56,454 nt of DNA from Dyella sp. ASV21 (GTDB lineage: Bacteria; Pseudomonadota; Gammaproteobacteria; Xanthomonadales; Rhodanobacteraceae), in assembly GCF_016428975.1 (NCBI RefSeq), contig NZ_JAELTT010000026.1, forward strand, positions 1 to 56,454. Direction: 5' to 3'. Under the pieces are notes generated by a model. That model did not search any database, had not been told where the DNA came from, and saw only the letters and a program-made list of their open reading frames with translations. The translations under genes and the position numbers were made by a program. Below are positions 10,248 to 21,748 of the stretch, piece after piece. Numbering within the stretch: position 1 is the first letter of the stretch; each line of letters begins with the position of its first letter.

Positions 10248-11756
10248 TTAGATCTTGTGATTGCCAAGCTGCGTCACCAGCTGCGTCACCGAAGCATCCA
10301 TCAGATGGATCAGCGGCTGCGGCCAGATGCCCAGGACCAGCACGGCGGCGGCAAAGGCGCTCAACACGAACACCTCGCGGCCATTGATGTCCTTCATTTC
10401 AGCAACGTGCGGGTTGGTGATATCACCCCACAGCACGCGCTTGACCATGTACAGCGTGTAGGCCGCGCCAATGATCAAGGTGAAGGCGGCGAAGAACGCA
10501 ATCCACGGGTTGGCCTGGAAGCTGGCCAGCACCACCTGGAACTCGCCCACGAAACCGCTGGTACCCGGCAGGCCGCTGTTGGCCATGGCGAACAGCACGT
10601 AGAAGAAGCCGAACCACGGCATCACGTTGATGACGCCACCGTAGTCCTTGATCTGTCGGGTATGCATGCGGTCGTACAGCACGCCGATGCACGAGAACAT
10701 CGCACCCGAGACGAAGCCGTGCGAAATCATCTGCACCATCGCACCCTGCATGCCCAGCTTGGCGGCATCCAGGTTGTTGGCGCCGCGCACCAGCATGAAG
10801 GCGATGAAGATACCCAGGGTGACGAAGCCCATGTGCGCCACGGACGAATACGCCACCAGCTTCTTCATGTCCTCCTGCACCAGCGCGATGTAGCCGATGT
10901 AGACCACCGCCAACAGGCTGAGGCCGATGACGAGCCACGCATAAGCCTCGGACGCGTCAGGGACAATCGGCAGCGAGAAGCGCAGGAAGCCGTAACCACC
11001 GATCTTCAGCATTACCGCGGCCAGCACCACCGAGCCACCGGTCGGCGCCTCCACGTGGGCATCCGGCAACCAGGTGTGCACCGGCACCATCGGCACTTTG
11101 ACTGCAAAGGCGATCAGGAAGGCGAAGAACAGCCAGCTCTGCTCCTTCATCGACAGCGGCAGTGCCGCCAGCGTAGCCAGGTCGAACGAACCGGCCTTCA
11201 GGTACAGGTAAATCAGGCCCACCAACATGAAGATGGACCCGAAGAACGTGTAGATGAAGAACTTCATCGTGGCATATACGCGACGCGGACCACCCCAGAC
11301 ACCGATGAGAATGAACATCGGGATCAGCATGGCCTCGAAGAACACGTAGAACAGCAACGCGTCAGTGGCGCAGAAGACGCCGATCATCAGGCCCTCGAGC
11401 ACCAGCATGGCAGCCATGTACTGATGCGGGTTGGTCTGGATCACCTCCCATGCGCCGACGATCACGAGGATGCCGACGAAGGTGGTGAGCAGGATCAGCG
11501 CGACGGAGATGCCGTCGACCGCGAGACCGTAATGGACGCCGAGCGAGGCGATCCATACGTGGCTTTCCGCCAACTGCTTGGCGCCATCGGCCGCGTTGAA
11601 CTGCGGCAGCAGACAGATGCTGAGTACGAAGGTAGCGATGGCGACCAGCAGCGCGATCCAACGTGCACTGTTAGGACGGCCGGAGCCGGCGAGCAGCACC
11701 GGGATGGCGCCCACGATGGGCAACCAGATCAGCAGGCTGAGCAAATGATTGAACAT
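10248..11756 (-). CDS. nuoM: NADH-quinone oxidoreductase subunit M
   Basis: NuoM is a proton-pumping antiporter-like membrane subunit of complex I. The 502-residue product starts at ATG 11756 (MFNHLLSLLIWLP); the frame continues upstream into the nuoL end, but that part is not family-like. Family landmarks include FYVFFEAMLIPMFILIG, with the conserved Glu of helix 5, KVPMVPVHTWLPDAHVEAPT with its Lys, and KKLVAYSSVAHMGF. It lies 13 bp after nuoL and 12 bp before nuoN. Confidence 0.97.
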   Translation of the reverse strand: MFNHLLSLLIWLPIVGAIPVLLAGSGRPNSARWIALLVAIATFVLSICLLPQFNAADGAKQLAESHVWIASLGVHYGLAVDGISVALILLTTFVGILVIVGAWEVIQTNPHQYMAAMLVLEGLMIGVFCATDALLFYVFFEAMLIPMFILIGVWGGPRRVYATMKFFIYTFFGSIFMLVGLIYLYLKAGSFDLATLAALPLSMKEQSWLFFAFLIAFAVKVPMVPVHTWLPDAHVEAPTGGSVVLAAVMLKIGGYGFLRFSLPIVPDASEAYAWLVIGLSLLAVVYIGYIALVQEDMKKLVAYSSVAHMGFVTLGIFIAFMLVRGANNLDAAKLGMQGAMVQMISHGFVSGAMFSCIGVLYDRMHTRQIKDYGGVINVMPWFGFFYVLFAMANSGLPGTSGFVGEFQVVLASFQANPWIAFFAAFTLIIGAAYTLYMVKRVLWGDITNPHVAEMKDINGREVFVLSAFAAAVLVLGIWPQPLIHLMDASVTQLVTQLGNHKI

Positions 11757-11769
11757 GGAGCAGGTTCCC

Positions 11770-13800
11770 TTATTGCCCGACCAGCCAATACCCGCCAAGC
11801 AGCAGGATCAGGCCGAGAATCATCGCGAAGGCGTAGTGATAGAGATAACCGGATTGCAAGCGACGCACGCCGCCTGCAATGCGATCCACCAGACCTGCCG
11901 AACCGTTGACCATCACACCGTCGATCACGGCTGCATCGCCGCCCTTCCACAGCGCACGGCCAAGGGCCATACCGCCGCGGGCGAACACGATGTAATACAC
12001 CGCATCGAACCAGTACTTATGGTTGAGCACGTTGTAGATCGGCTTGAGTGCATTCTTGATGCGGTCGGCCAGGCTCGGGTTGAACAGGTAGATATAGGTA
12101 GTGATGGCGAACGCCGCCAGCACCAGGAAGAACGGCAGCTGCGTGAAGCCGTGCAGGGCCATCGCCACGGAACCGTGGAAGTCCTTGCTCAGCTCACCCA
12201 GCACATTGTTCGCCTCGGTCACGTGGATGGCGCCGCCAAACCAATCGCCGAACAGCATCGGACCAATCGCCACGAAGCCCACGATCAACGACGGGATCGC
12301 CAGCAGGATCAGCGGCAGAGTCACCACCCACGGCGACTCATGCGGGGCCTCATGCATGATGCCCGGCTCGTGATGGCCGTGATCGTCCTTGTGCTCATGG
12401 TGACCATGACCATGGTCGTGGACCACCGTGAAGCGTTCCTTGCCATGGAAGGTCAAGTACATCTGGCGGAAGGTGTACAGCGCGGTGACGAACGCACCGG
12501 CCAGCACGCAGAAGTAGGCATAGCCCGAACCCCAGCGATGCGACTCACCCACGGCCTCGATGATGGCGTCCTTGGAATAGAAGCCCGCGAAGAACGGCAC
12601 ACCGCACAGCGCCAGCGAACCGATCCACATCGTGATCCAGGTGATCGGCATGTACTTGCGCAGGCCGCCCATGTAGCGCATGTCCTGCTCGTGGTGCATG
12701 GCGATGATCACCGAGCCCGCACCCAGGAACAGCAGCGCCTTGAAGAACGCATGAGTCATCAGGTGGAACACGGCACCGGCATACGCCGACACGCCCAGCG
12801 CCACCGTCATGTAGCCCAGCTGCGACAGCGTGGAGTACGCGACGACCCGCTTGATGTCGTTCTGCACGATGCCGATCAGACCCGTGAACAGCGCGCCGGT
12901 GGCGCCAATCACCATGACGAAGCTCAGTGCCGTCTCCGACAGTTCGAAGATCGGCGACATGCGCGCGACCATGAAGATGCCGGCGGTCACCATCGTTGCC
13001 GCATGGATCAGCGCGGAGATCGGGGTGGGACCTTCCATCGAGTCCGGCAGCCACACGTGCAGCGGCACCTGGGCCGACTTACCCATCGCGCCGATGAACA
13101 GCAGGATGCAGATGACGGTAGCAGCGTCCCAGTGGACGTTCTGGGTGATCTGCAGGGTCTTGCCAACCAGGGTCGGCGCAGCGCCGAACGCGGTGGCGTA
13201 GTCGAGCGTGCCCAGGAAGTACAGCACGCCAGCAATACCCAGCAGGAAGCCGAAGTCACCCACACGGTTGACCAGGAACGCCTTGAGGTTGGCGAAGATC
13301 GCCGTGGGGCGCTTGTACCAGAAGCCGATCAACAGGTAGGACACCAGGCCCACCGCCTCCCAGCCGAAGAACAGCTGCATGAAGTTGTTGCTCATCACGA
13401 GCATCAACATGGAGAAGGTGAACAGCGAGATGTAGCTGAAGAAACGCTGGTAGCCCGGATCTTCGTGCATGTAGCCGATGGTGTAGATGTGCACCAGCAG
13501 CGACACGAAGGTCACCACCACCATCATCATGGCGGTGAGGCGGTCGATCAGGAAACCGACGTGGGCGTTGTAGTTACCGATTTCGAACCACGTATAGATG
13601 TTGTGGTTGTAGACCAGGGCGCCACCTGCGGTGAGCTGATACAGCACATAGAACGACAGGCCACAGGACACCGCCACGCCAAGGATGGTCGCGGTATGCG
13701 AGCCGGCGCGGCCGATGAAGCTGCCCAGGAAACCCGCCAGCAAACAGCCGACGAGCGGTGCCAGGGCGATGGTCAGCAAAATGGAGGTAGACAGTTCCAT
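11770..13800 (-). CDS. nuoL: NADH-quinone oxidoreductase subunit L
   Basis: NuoL is the distal proton pump of complex I and carries the long lateral helix along the membrane arm. The 676-residue product shows the antiporter core (LFFGWEAVGLVSYLLIGFW, then KSAQVPLHVWLPDSMEGPTP with essential Lys, then KRVVAYSTLSQLGYM). A hydrophilic loop near residue 470 is extremely His/Asp rich (HDHGHGHHEHKDDHGHHEP). That loop looks like a metal-binding linker but similar loops occur in other NuoL proteins. The C-terminus has the long amphipathic segment. It lies 4 bp after nuoK. Confidence 0.97.
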   Translation of the reverse strand: MELSTSILLTIALAPLVGCLLAGFLGSFIGRAGSHTATILGVAVSCGLSFYVLYQLTAGGALVYNHNIYTWFEIGNYNAHVGFLIDRLTAMMMVVVTFVSLLVHIYTIGYMHEDPGYQRFFSYISLFTFSMLMLVMSNNFMQLFFGWEAVGLVSYLLIGFWYKRPTAIFANLKAFLVNRVGDFGFLLGIAGVLYFLGTLDYATAFGAAPTLVGKTLQITQNVHWDAATVICILLFIGAMGKSAQVPLHVWLPDSMEGPTPISALIHAATMVTAGIFMVARMSPIFELSETALSFVMVIGATGALFTGLIGIVQNDIKRVVAYSTLSQLGYMTVALGVSAYAGAVFHLMTHAFFKALLFLGAGSVIIAMHHEQDMRYMGGLRKYMPITWITMWIGSLALCGVPFFAGFYSKDAIIEAVGESHRWGSGYAYFCVLAGAFVTALYTFRQMYLTFHGKERFTVVHDHGHGHHEHKDDHGHHEPGIMHEAPHESPWVVTLPLILLAIPSLIVGFVAIGPMLFGDWFGGAIHVTEANNVLGELSKDFHGSVAMALHGFTQLPFFLVLAAFAITTYIYLFNPSLADRIKNALKPIYNVLNHKYWFDAVYYIVFARGGMALGRALWKGGDAAVIDGVMVNGSAGLVDRIAGGVRRLQSGYLYHYAFAMILGLILLLGGYWLVGQ

Positions 13801-13804
13801 CGAC

Positions 13805-14110
13805 TCAGCCCTTCATACTGTCGATTTCGGCGATATTGATGGTGCTGCGGTTACGGAACAGCAGAACCAGAATCGCCAGGCCGATGGCGGTTTCCGCCGC
13901 GGCCACGGTGAGAATGAAGAACACGAACACCTGCCCTGCCACGTCTCCCATGAAACGGGAGAACGCGACAAAGTTGATGTTCACGGCGAGCAACATCAGC
14001 TCGATCGACATCAACAGCACGATCACGTTCTTGCGGTTGATAAAGAGGCTGGCCAGGGCGATGCAGAACAGCACCGCGCCAAGCACGATAAAGTGCGAAA
14101 GCGTGATCAT
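13805..14110 (-). CDS. nuoK: NADH-quinone oxidoreductase subunit K
   Basis: NuoK is a small MrpC-like membrane subunit with three helices that helps form the fourth proton channel of complex I. The 101-residue length is typical. Two conserved membrane glutamates are visible, one in the [16 protein letters not shown] helix and one in [12 protein letters not shown]. Its start overlaps the nuoJ stop by 4 bp (ATGA), so translation is likely coupled. Confidence 0.96.
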   Translation of the reverse strand: MITLSHFIVLGAVLFCIALASLFINRKNVIVLLMSIELMLLAVNINFVAFSRFMGDVAGQVFVFFILTVAAAETAIGLAILVLLFRNRSTINIAEIDSMKG

Positions 14111-14760
14111 GGGGTGGTCTCCTTGCCCGGTGCCGACAGGGGCGCAGCGGGAACTTCCGCGGCCATCTTCACCACGCGGACACGGTCACGTGCATTGACG
14201 CGAACCTGCTGCGCGGCCTGCTGGTGACGCACGCCGGTGCGCTGGCGCAGGGTCAACACCACCGCTGCCACCACACCCACGGTGAGGATCAACGCGGCGA
14301 TTTCGAACGGCAGCAGGAACTGCGTATACAGCGCATGGCCCAGCCACTCGGTATTGGACATGCCCGCGGCGGCAGCCGGGTCGGCACCCATCACGGCCTG
14401 GTGCATGGAGCGCACGCCGATCAGCGCGAGCATTTCGCCCAGCATGACCAACGCCACGACGATGCCCACCGGCAGGTACTTGATGAAACCCTCGCGGACG
14501 TTCTCCTGCTTGATGTCAAGCATCATCACCACGAATAGGAACAGCACCATCACCGCGCCCACATACACCACGATAAGGGCAATGGCGAGGAACTCCGCCT
14601 CGGCCAGCAGCCAGATGCAGGCCGTGCTGAAAAAGGTGAGCACCAGCGACAGCACGGCATGCACCGTGTTGCGCAAGGTGATGACGCCCAGGGCAGCAGC
14701 GACCGTCACCGCGGCAAAGGCGTAGAAGCAAACAAGTTGGAACACAGACGTATCAATCAT
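14107..14760 (-). CDS. nuoJ: NADH-quinone oxidoreductase subunit J
   Basis: NuoJ is a five-helix membrane subunit next to NuoK and NuoA. Its third helix contains the conserved Tyr and Gly residues seen here as [20 protein letters not shown]. The 217-residue product is a little longer than E. coli NuoJ because of a hydrophilic C-terminal tail. It starts 11 bp after nuoI and overlaps nuoK by 4 bp. Confidence 0.96.
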   Translation of the reverse strand: MIDTSVFQLVCFYAFAAVTVAAALGVITLRNTVHAVLSLVLTFFSTACIWLLAEAEFLAIALIVVYVGAVMVLFLFVVMMLDIKQENVREGFIKYLPVGIVVALVMLGEMLALIGVRSMHQAVMGADPAAAAGMSNTEWLGHALYTQFLLPFEIAALILTVGVVAAVVLTLRQRTGVRHQQAAQQVRVNARDRVRVVKMAAEVPAAPLSAPGKETTP

Positions 14761-14771
14761 CGGGTGTGTCC

Positions 14772-15263
14772 TCAGCGATACGCGGCGTCTTGAGCGCGGG
14801 CAGCCGCGATCTCGGCTTCGAAGCGGTCGCCGATGGCGAGCAGCTGCGGCTTGGTCACCACGTTCTCGCCACGCTGCTCGAAGTGGTACTCATGGATATG
14901 GGTTTCGACGATCGAGTCGACCGGGCAGCTCTCCTCGCAGAACCCGCAGAAGATGCACTTGAACAGGTCAATGTCGTAGCGCGTGGTACGGCGCTGGCCG
15001 TCGCTTTCACGAGGCGCCGAGTCGATAGTGATGGCAAGCGCCGGACACACCGCCTCGCACAGCTTGCACGCGATGCAACGCTCTTCGCCGTTGGGATAAC
15101 GACGCAGGGCATGCAGGCCGCGGAAGCGGTTGGACTTGGGGATGTGCTCCATCGGGTAGCGCATCGTGTACTTCGGGCTGAACATGTAGCGCATGGTCAG
15201 ACCCAAGCCCTTGAACAGCTCGATGAGCAACAGGCTCTTGAAATAATGAGTAACGCGGGACAT
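14772..15263 (-). CDS. nuoI: NADH-quinone oxidoreductase subunit I
   Basis: NuoI carries the N6a and N6b 4Fe-4S clusters that pass electrons towards NuoB. Both ferredoxin motifs are intact: [12 protein letters not shown] near residue 63 and [14 protein letters not shown] near residue 102. The 163-residue length matches the alphaproteobacterial/xanthomonad form. An N-terminal segment (about 10-30) resembles the amphipathic helix that anchors it to NuoH. It lies 8 bp after nuoH. Confidence 0.97.
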   Translation of the reverse strand: MSRVTHYFKSLLLIELFKGLGLTMRYMFSPKYTMRYPMEHIPKSNRFRGLHALRRYPNGEERCIACKLCEAVCPALAITIDSAPRESDGQRRTTRYDIDLFKCIFCGFCEESCPVDSIVETHIHEYHFEQRGENVVTKPQLLAIGDRFEAEIAAARAQDAAYR

Positions 15264-15271
15264 GGTTTTCT

Positions 15272-16300
15272 TTAGCCTCCCGTGCCGACGGTGACCCAGC
15301 CGAAATACTTCATGCAGCCGGCGACGAGGACCCAGACGATGGTGATGGGAATGAACACCTTCCAGCCCAGACGCATGATCTGGTCATAGCGGTAACGCGG
15401 GAAACTGGCGCGGAACCACAGGAAGAGGAATGCGAACACGAAGACCTTGGCGAACAGCCACAGCACGCTGGCCTGGCCGAGGAAGCCCCACGACGGCGGC
15501 AGCGGCGACAACCAGCCGCCCATGAACAGGATCGAGGCGAGGAAGCTCACCAGGATCATGTTGGCGTATTCGGCCAGGAAGAACAGCGCGAAGGCCGAGC
15601 CGGAGTACTCCACGTGGAAGCCGGCGACGATTTCCGACTCACCTTCCGCCACGTCGAACGGTGCGCGGTTGGTTTCGGCCACGCCCGAGATGAAGTAGAT
15701 GATGAATACCGGCAACAGCGGCCACATGAACCAGTCGAAGATGCCCTTGGCGCCGCCCTGGGCATGCACGATGTCGATGAGGTTGAGCGAGCCGGCAAGC
15801 ACCAGCACGCACACCAGGCACAGGCCCATGGCCAATTCGTAGGAGATCACCTGCGCGGCCGAACGCATGGCGCCCAGCAACGCGTAACGCGAGTTGGAGG
15901 CCCAGCCAGCGAGGATGATGCCGTACACGCCCAGCGAGGTCATCGCCAGCAAGTAAAGCACGCCGGCATTGACGTTGGCCAACACCAGCTTGTCGCTGAA
16001 GGGAACCACCGCCCACGCGGCCAGGGCCGGTATCAGCGCGATCAGCGGGGCCAGGTAGTACAGCACCTTGTTCGCGCTGGTGGGAAGGATCACTTCCTTC
16101 AGCAGCAGCTTGGTGACGTCCGCAAAGGCCTGCAGCAGGCCAAAGGGACCCACCTTGTTGGGCCCCATGCGCACGTGCATCCAGCCGAGGACCTTGCGCT
16201 CCCACCACACATACAGCGCCACCGTGATCACCAGCGGCAGGACGATGGCGAGGATGTACAGGATCGGCAGCAGGACCTGATTGAAAAGCTGTTCGCCCAT
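15272..16300 (-). CDS. nuoH: NADH-quinone oxidoreductase subunit H
   Basis: NuoH forms the quinone chamber at the junction of the hydrophilic and membrane arms. The 342-residue, eight-helix product contains the conserved cytoplasmic loop segment [20 protein letters not shown], whose acidic residues contact the quinone site, and the [19 protein letters not shown] motif near the N-terminus. It starts 4 bp after nuoG. Confidence 0.97.
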   Translation of the reverse strand: MGEQLFNQVLLPILYILAIVLPLVITVALYVWWERKVLGWMHVRMGPNKVGPFGLLQAFADVTKLLLKEVILPTSANKVLYYLAPLIALIPALAAWAVVPFSDKLVLANVNAGVLYLLAMTSLGVYGIILAGWASNSRYALLGAMRSAAQVISYELAMGLCLVCVLVLAGSLNLIDIVHAQGGAKGIFDWFMWPLLPVFIIYFISGVAETNRAPFDVAEGESEIVAGFHVEYSGSAFALFFLAEYANMILVSFLASILFMGGWLSPLPPSWGFLGQASVLWLFAKVFVFAFLFLWFRASFPRYRYDQIMRLGWKVFIPITIVWVLVAGCMKYFGWVTVGTGG

Positions 16301-16304
16301 GTGC

Positions 16305-18626
16305 TTACGCCTTGCTCAGGGTGAGGACTGCGCCGTAGGGCGGCAGCGTTACGGTGTCGTCGTGTGCGGCTTCGATCCAGGCGGCGCCATCGGGCACGCT
16401 GACGTCGATGACCAACGGCAGCACGATGTTGGCGACGCGCACGGCGGCACCTTCGCCCAGGCCCTGGCGCTGAGCTTCTTCCGCGTTCACGCGCACTGCA
16501 GGCGCGCGGTTCAGCGGATGCTTGCTCAGTGCCGTGGCACGACGAAGCACTGCGTCGGTGCGATAGATCGGCCAGGTTGCCAGACGGGTGATACCGCCCG
16601 CTGCCGGACGCGAGGCCAGACCGGCACGCGCGGCCGAAGCGCGCTCGTTGATGCCTTCGCGCAGGCCAGCCAGGTCATCGAACTCGAAGCCGGCGAGTTT
16701 GAGCATGCCGCCCAGAGCACGCAGCACCTTCCAGCCCGAACGCGCATCGCCTGGCGCTTTGGCACCGGCAGCCACGCTCTGCGCCAGGCCGTCGACATTG
16801 ATCAGCGTGCCCTCCGTTTCCGGCAGCAACGCGATCGGCAGGATCACATCGGCCACGTCGCGCAGCAGCGGTGTGGCGAACGCAGTGAACACGACCACGC
16901 GATCAGCGCCGTGCAGCGCCTTGATCAGCGCAGCGCCGTCGGCAACGTCCTGCGGCTCCACGCCGTACAGCACGTAAGCCTTGCGCGGCTGAGCCAGCAT
17001 GCCCTGCGCGTCAAGGCCACCGTTACCCGGCAGCACGCCCACGCGGGCCAGGCCCACGGCGTTCGCGCCAACCGGAAGCTCGTTATAGCCAGCACCGGTG
17101 GCTTCCGCGATGAAGCGGGCTACGGCACGCAGCCACGACGCCTGCGGATGGGTCACGGCCGCTTCGCCCAGGATCACGACCGCGTTGCCGCTCTTGAGAT
17201 CGGCAATGGCGTCCTTGTCACCTTGGTCGGCAGCAGCGGCGTTAATCGCTTCGGCCAGCGCGGCCGGTGCCAGCGCACCCGCTTCCACGGCGGCCTTGGC
17301 CAGCGCCAGCAACGCATCGGCCAGGACCTGCGGCGCCACGATGGCTTCGCCAGCCAGCTTGTAGTTGAAGTTGAAGCTCGCCGGATTGACGGCGTAGACC
17401 TTGGCGCCCTTCTTCACCGCCTGATGGATGCGGTGATTGACCAGCGGCATCTCGTGGCGCAGATCCGAGCCGACCAGCAGCGCGGCCTTGACCTTGTCCA
17501 GCTCCGCCACCGGCTTGCCGAAGGCCTGAGCCACCGCGCCGTCCGCAAAGTCGAGCTGACGCAGGCGGTGATCCACATGCGCACTGCCCAGCCCGCGAGC
17601 GAGGCGGACCAGCAGGTCGCCTTCCTCGTTGGTGGTCGCCGGATGCACCAATACGCCCAACTCGCTGCCCGCGACCTGCTTGAGCGACTCGGCGGCCACG
17701 CCGAGCGCGTCTTCCCAGGTGGTCGCCTGCCACTGGCCGTTGCGCTTGACCTGCGGTGCGCTCACGCGATCGGCAGCGTACAGGCCCTGGTGGCTGTAGC
17801 GGTCGCGGTCGGACAACCAGCATTCGTTGATCGACTCGTTGTCGCGCGGCACCGTGCGCAGCACTTCGCCGCGGCGCGCATGCAGCCACAGATTGGAGCC
17901 GAGCGCATCGTGATACGCGATGGATGGCTTCGCCACCAGCTCCCAGGCACGCGCCTGGAACTGGAACGGCTTGTTGGTGAGCGCGCCCACCGGGCAAACG
18001 TCGATGATGTTGCCCGACAGTTCGGTCTCGATGGTCTTGCCGATGTAGGTGCCGATCTGGAGGTTGTCACCACGGCTCATGCCGCCCAGCTCGTAGGTGC
18101 CGGCGATTTCGCTGGTGAAGCGCACGCAACGCGTGCACTGGATGCAGCGGGTCATCTCGGTGGCAACCAGCGGACCGATGTTTTCGTCGGCCACCACGCG
18201 CTTGCGCTCGGTATAGCGCGACACGCTGCGACCGTAGCCCAGGGCCACGTCCTGCAACTCGCACTCGCCGCCCTGATCGCAGATCGGGCAGTCCAGCGGA
18301 TGGTTGATCAGCAGGAACTCCATCACGTCTTTCTGGAACTTCAGCGCGACGTCGGAGCGCGTGGTCACCTTCATGCCTTCGGCCACCGGGGTGGCGCAGG
18401 CCGGCTGGGGCTTGGGCATGGGCTTGCCGCCCATTTCCACTTCCACCAGGCACATGCGGCAGTTGGCGGCGATCGGGAGCTTGCGGTGATAGCAGAAACG
18501 CGGGATCGACACGCCAATGGCGTCGGCCGCTTCGATGATCATGGCGCCCTTGCGGATCTGCGTAGGCTTGCCGTCGATCTCGATGTTCAGCAGATCAAGG
18601 TTGGGGGTGACGGGCTGCGCACTCAT
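16305..18626 (-). CDS. nuoG: NADH-quinone oxidoreductase subunit G
   Basis: NuoG is the largest peripheral-arm subunit and carries several iron-sulfur clusters. The 773-residue product begins with a 2Fe-2S domain (C-H-NCRMC around residues 42-57), followed by the His-Cys ligated 4Fe-4S motif ([16 protein letters not shown], about 114-129) and a further 4Fe-4S motif ([10 protein letters not shown]). The molybdopterin-oxidoreductase-like C-terminal domain is catalytically inert in this family. It is shorter than E. coli NuoG (about 908). It overlaps nuoF by 4 bp. Confidence 0.97.
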   Translation of the reverse strand: MSAQPVTPNLDLLNIEIDGKPTQIRKGAMIIEAADAIGVSIPRFCYHRKLPIAANCRMCLVEVEMGGKPMPKPQPACATPVAEGMKVTTRSDVALKFQKDVMEFLLINHPLDCPICDQGGECELQDVALGYGRSVSRYTERKRVVADENIGPLVATEMTRCIQCTRCVRFTSEIAGTYELGGMSRGDNLQIGTYIGKTIETELSGNIIDVCPVGALTNKPFQFQARAWELVAKPSIAYHDALGSNLWLHARRGEVLRTVPRDNESINECWLSDRDRYSHQGLYAADRVSAPQVKRNGQWQATTWEDALGVAAESLKQVAGSELGVLVHPATTNEEGDLLVRLARGLGSAHVDHRLRQLDFADGAVAQAFGKPVAELDKVKAALLVGSDLRHEMPLVNHRIHQAVKKGAKVYAVNPASFNFNYKLAGEAIVAPQVLADALLALAKAAVEAGALAPAALAEAINAAAADQGDKDAIADLKSGNAVVILGEAAVTHPQASWLRAVARFIAEATGAGYNELPVGANAVGLARVGVLPGNGGLDAQGMLAQPRKAYVLYGVEPQDVADGAALIKALHGADRVVVFTAFATPLLRDVADVILPIALLPETEGTLINVDGLAQSVAAGAKAPGDARSGWKVLRALGGMLKLAGFEFDDLAGLREGINERASAARAGLASRPAAGGITRLATWPIYRTDAVLRRATALSKHPLNRAPAVRVNAEEAQRQGLGEGAAVRVANIVLPLVIDVSVPDGAAWIEAAHDDTVTLPPYGAVLTLSKA

Positions 18627-19933
18627 GCGGCGGCTCCAAGCTTGTCGTCGACGATGGAGCGACCGTTGACGATGTAGTACTCAAATTCATCCCAGAACTG
18701 GCGCAGGAAGCCCTGCACCGGCCACGCGGCGGCTTCGCCGAACGCGCAGATGGTGTGGCCTTCGATCTGGCCGGCAATGGCCTTGAGGCGGTGCAGGTCG
18801 TCCATCGTGCCCTGCCCGGCCACGATGCGATCCAGCACGCGGTGCATCCAGCCGGTGCCTTCGCGGCACGGCGTGCACTGGCCGCAGCTTTCCTTATGGA
18901 AGAACTGCGAGATGCGGCGGGTGAAGCGGACCGTGCAGACGGTATCGTCGAGCACCACGATGGCGCCCGAACCCAGACCGGTCTTGAGATCGCGCAGGGT
19001 GTCGTAGTCGAACGGCAGGCCCTTGAGCTGCTCGGCACGCAGCACCGGCATGGACACGCCACCCGGAATCGCGCCCTTCAGCGTACGACCCGGACGCAGG
19101 CCGCCGGCCATTTCCAGCAGTTCGTCGAAGGTGGTGCCCAGCGGCACTTCGAAATTGCCGCCCTTCTGCACGCAACCGGAGACCGAGAAGATCTTCGGGC
19201 CACCGTTCTTGGTCTTGCTCTGTGCCAGGAACCAGTCCGCGCCCTTGCGCAGGATGGCCGGCACCGACGCATAGGTTTCGGTGTTGTTGATGGTGCTGGG
19301 CTTGCCGTACAGGCCAAAGTTGGCCGGGAACGGCGGCTTGAAGCGCGGCTGGCCCTTCTTGCCCTCCAGCGATTCCATCAATGCGGTCTCTTCGCCGCAG
19401 ATGTAGGCACCGGCGCCCAGGGCGCCATAGATGTCCACATCGATACCGGTGCCCTGGATGTTCTTGCCCAGCAGGCCGGCCGCGTAGGCTTCCTTCAGCG
19501 CCTCTTCGAAGTGCTCGAACGGCTCGTGATGGAATTCGCCACGCAGGTAGTTGTAGGCCACGGTGGAACCGGTGCAATAGCACGCGATCGCCATGCCCTC
19601 GATAACCGCATGCGGGTTAAAGCGCAGGATGTCGCGGTCCTTGCAGGTGCCAGGCTCCGATTCGTCCGAATTGCAGAGGATGTACTTCTGCATGGTGCCC
19701 TTGGGCATGAAGGACCACTTCAAGCCGGTCGGGAAGCCCGCGCCGCCCCGGCCGCGCAGGTTGCTCTTCTTGATCTCTTCGATCAGAGCGGTCGGATCGG
19801 GCTTCTCGGCGAGGATCTTCTTCCACGCTTCATAGCCACCCACCTGGGTGTAGCTGTCCATCGCCCACGGCTTGTCGAAATGCAGCGTGGTGTAGACGAC
19901 CTGATGTTCTTTGGGTGCGGGTCCGTAAGCCAT
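18623..19933 (-). CDS. nuoF: NADH-quinone oxidoreductase subunit F
   Basis: NuoF oxidises NADH through FMN and passes electrons to its N3 4Fe-4S cluster. The 436-residue product shows the glycine-rich FMN/NADH segment [15 protein letters not shown] near residue 58, the [17 protein letters not shown] segment near 176, and the cluster motif [12 protein letters not shown] near 348. It lies 12 bp after nuoE; its end overlaps nuoG. Confidence 0.98.
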   Translation of the reverse strand: MAYGPAPKEHQVVYTTLHFDKPWAMDSYTQVGGYEAWKKILAEKPDPTALIEEIKKSNLRGRGGAGFPTGLKWSFMPKGTMQKYILCNSDESEPGTCKDRDILRFNPHAVIEGMAIACYCTGSTVAYNYLRGEFHHEPFEHFEEALKEAYAAGLLGKNIQGTGIDVDIYGALGAGAYICGEETALMESLEGKKGQPRFKPPFPANFGLYGKPSTINNTETYASVPAILRKGADWFLAQSKTKNGGPKIFSVSGCVQKGGNFEVPLGTTFDELLEMAGGLRPGRTLKGAIPGGVSMPVLRAEQLKGLPFDYDTLRDLKTGLGSGAIVVLDDTVCTVRFTRRISQFFHKESCGQCTPCREGTGWMHRVLDRIVAGQGTMDDLHRLKAIAGQIEGHTICAFGEAAAWPVQGFLRQFWDEFEYYIVNGRSIVDDKLGAAA

Positions 19934-19945
19934 TGCGCCCTGCCC

Positions 19946-20473
19946 TTACTTGAGACCGTCGAGAATCTCGTCGATCTTCTGGATCGAGAGACGCTCGTGG
20001 TAGTGACCATTGACGGTCATCGCCGGCGCGGATGCGCAAGCGGCGATGCATTCTTCTTCGCGCTTCAGATACACGCGACCATCCGGCGTGCTTTCGCCGA
20101 GCTTGATGCCCAGCTTCTGCTCGCAATGCCTGACCAGATCGTCGGCGCCGTTGAGCCAGCACGAGACGTTCGTGCAGATGGCGACGTTGTTGCGGCCGAC
20201 AGGCTTGGTTTCCAGCATCGAGTAGAAGCTGGCCACTTCGTATGCCCACACGGCGGGCAGCTCCAGATACTTGGCGACAGCGGTGATCAGCTCGTCGGTC
20301 AGGTAACCCTGGTTCTGCTCCTGCGCGGCGAACAGCGCCTGGATCAATGCCGAACGCTTGCGGTCGGGCGGGAACCGCGCCACCCACTCTTCAATGTGGT
20401 GACGGGTGTGCTCGTTCAGTACGACAAGCGGGTCGACGTTCTTGACCTGCTCGTAATTTCCGGTGGCTTTCAT
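19946..20473 (-). CDS. nuoE: NADH-quinone oxidoreductase subunit E
   Basis: NuoE is a thioredoxin-fold subunit holding the off-pathway N1a 2Fe-2S cluster next to NuoF. The four cysteines appear in the expected pattern: C-x4-C in ICTNVSC, then C-x3-C in ECIAAC. The 175-residue length is typical. It starts 19 bp after nuoD. Confidence 0.97.
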   Translation of the reverse strand: MKATGNYEQVKNVDPLVVLNEHTRHHIEEWVARFPPDRKRSALIQALFAAQEQNQGYLTDELITAVAKYLELPAVWAYEVASFYSMLETKPVGRNNVAICTNVSCWLNGADDLVRHCEQKLGIKLGESTPDGRVYLKREEECIAACASAPAMTVNGHYHERLSIQKIDEILDGLK

Positions 20474-20492
20474 CAGTAATGCTCCCGTGCGC

Positions 20493-21746
20493 TCAGCGAT
20501 CGACTTCGCCGAACACGAGGTCGTAGGTACCGATCATCGCCACCACGTCGGCCAGCATGTGGCCGCGCACGATGGCGTCCATCGACGACAGATGGGCAAA
20601 ACCCGGTGCGCGCAGGTGCGCGCGGAACGGCTTGTTGGCGCCATCGGAGACCAGGTAGCAGCCGAACTCGCCCTTCGGCGCTTCCACGGCGGCATAGGTT
20701 TCGCCGGCCGGTACGCCATAGCCCTCGGTGAAGAGCTTGAAGTGGTGAATCAGCGCTTCCATGTCCTCCTTCATGTTTTCACGATGAGGCGGAGCGACCT
20801 TGTAGTTCTGCACGATGACCGGACCGGGGTTGGCCTTCAGCCACTTCACGCACTGCTGGATAATGCGGTTGGACTGGCGCATTTCTTCCACGCGCACCAG
20901 GTAGCGGTCGTAGCAATCGCCACCCACGCCCACCGGGATGTCAAAATCCACCTCGGCGTACTTGGCATAAGGCTGCTTCTTGCGCAGATCCCATTCGATG
21001 CCCGAACCGCGCAGCATCACGCCGGTCATGCCCCAGGCCTGCGCCTTCTCCGGCGGAATCACGCCGATGCCGACCGTACGCTGCTTCCAGATACGGTTAT
21101 TGGTCAGCAGCTCTTCGTACTCGTCCACCTTGGTCGGGAAGTCGTTGGTGAACGCTTCGAGGTAGTCGAGCATGGAGCCTTCGCGCCAGCTATTGAGGCG
21201 CTTGAGGTCCTTGCCCTTGTGCCAGGGCGACTCGCGATACTGCGACATGTGGTTCGGCAGATCGCGGTAGACGCCGCCCGGACGGTAGTAGGTCGCGTGC
21301 ATGCGCGCGCCCGATACCGCCTCGTAGACGTCCATCAGTTCCTCGCGCTCACGGAACGCGTACAGGAACACCGCCATCGCGCCCAGGTCGAGCGCGTTGG
21401 AGCCGATCCACATCAAATGGTTCAGGATGCGGGTGATCTCGTCGAACATGGTGCGGATGTACTGCGCACGTTCCGGCACTTCGATACCCAGCAGGGTTTC
21501 GATGGCGCGCACATAAGCGTGCTCGTTGCACATCATCGACACGTAGTCCAGTCGATCCATGTAGCCGATCGACTGGTTGAAAGGCTTGGACTCGGCCAGC
21601 TTCTCGGTGCCGCGATGAAGCAGACCGATGTGCGGATCGGCACGAACGACGGTTTCGCCGTCCATCTCCAGCACCAGGCGCAGCACGCCGTGCGCAGCGG
21701 GATGCTGCGGGCCGAAGTTCATGGTGTAGTTGCGGATCTCTTGCAT
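20493..21746 (-). CDS. nuoD: NADH-quinone oxidoreductase subunit D
   Basis: NuoD is the 49-kDa subunit that, with NuoB, forms the quinone-reducing pocket. The 417-residue product carries the conserved [14 protein letters not shown] near its start, whose His lies in the quinone site, and [10 protein letters not shown]. The conserved Tyr in the YMDRLDYVS segment is present. NuoC and NuoD are separate genes here, unlike the fused NuoCD of E. coli. It starts 2 bp after nuoC. Confidence 0.98.
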   Translation of the reverse strand: MQEIRNYTMNFGPQHPAAHGVLRLVLEMDGETVVRADPHIGLLHRGTEKLAESKPFNQSIGYMDRLDYVSMMCNEHAYVRAIETLLGIEVPERAQYIRTMFDEITRILNHLMWIGSNALDLGAMAVFLYAFREREELMDVYEAVSGARMHATYYRPGGVYRDLPNHMSQYRESPWHKGKDLKRLNSWREGSMLDYLEAFTNDFPTKVDEYEELLTNNRIWKQRTVGIGVIPPEKAQAWGMTGVMLRGSGIEWDLRKKQPYAKYAEVDFDIPVGVGGDCYDRYLVRVEEMRQSNRIIQQCVKWLKANPGPVIVQNYKVAPPHRENMKEDMEALIHHFKLFTEGYGVPAGETYAAVEAPKGEFGCYLVSDGANKPFRAHLRAPGFAHLSSMDAIVRGHMLADVVAMIGTYDLVFGEVDR

Positions 21747-21748
21747 GA

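Noticed and set aside
10257-13839. Two plus-strand open frames of 550 and 696 codons
   Set aside because: Antisense shadows of nuoM and nuoL, extremely His/Gln/Asp rich, no domain.
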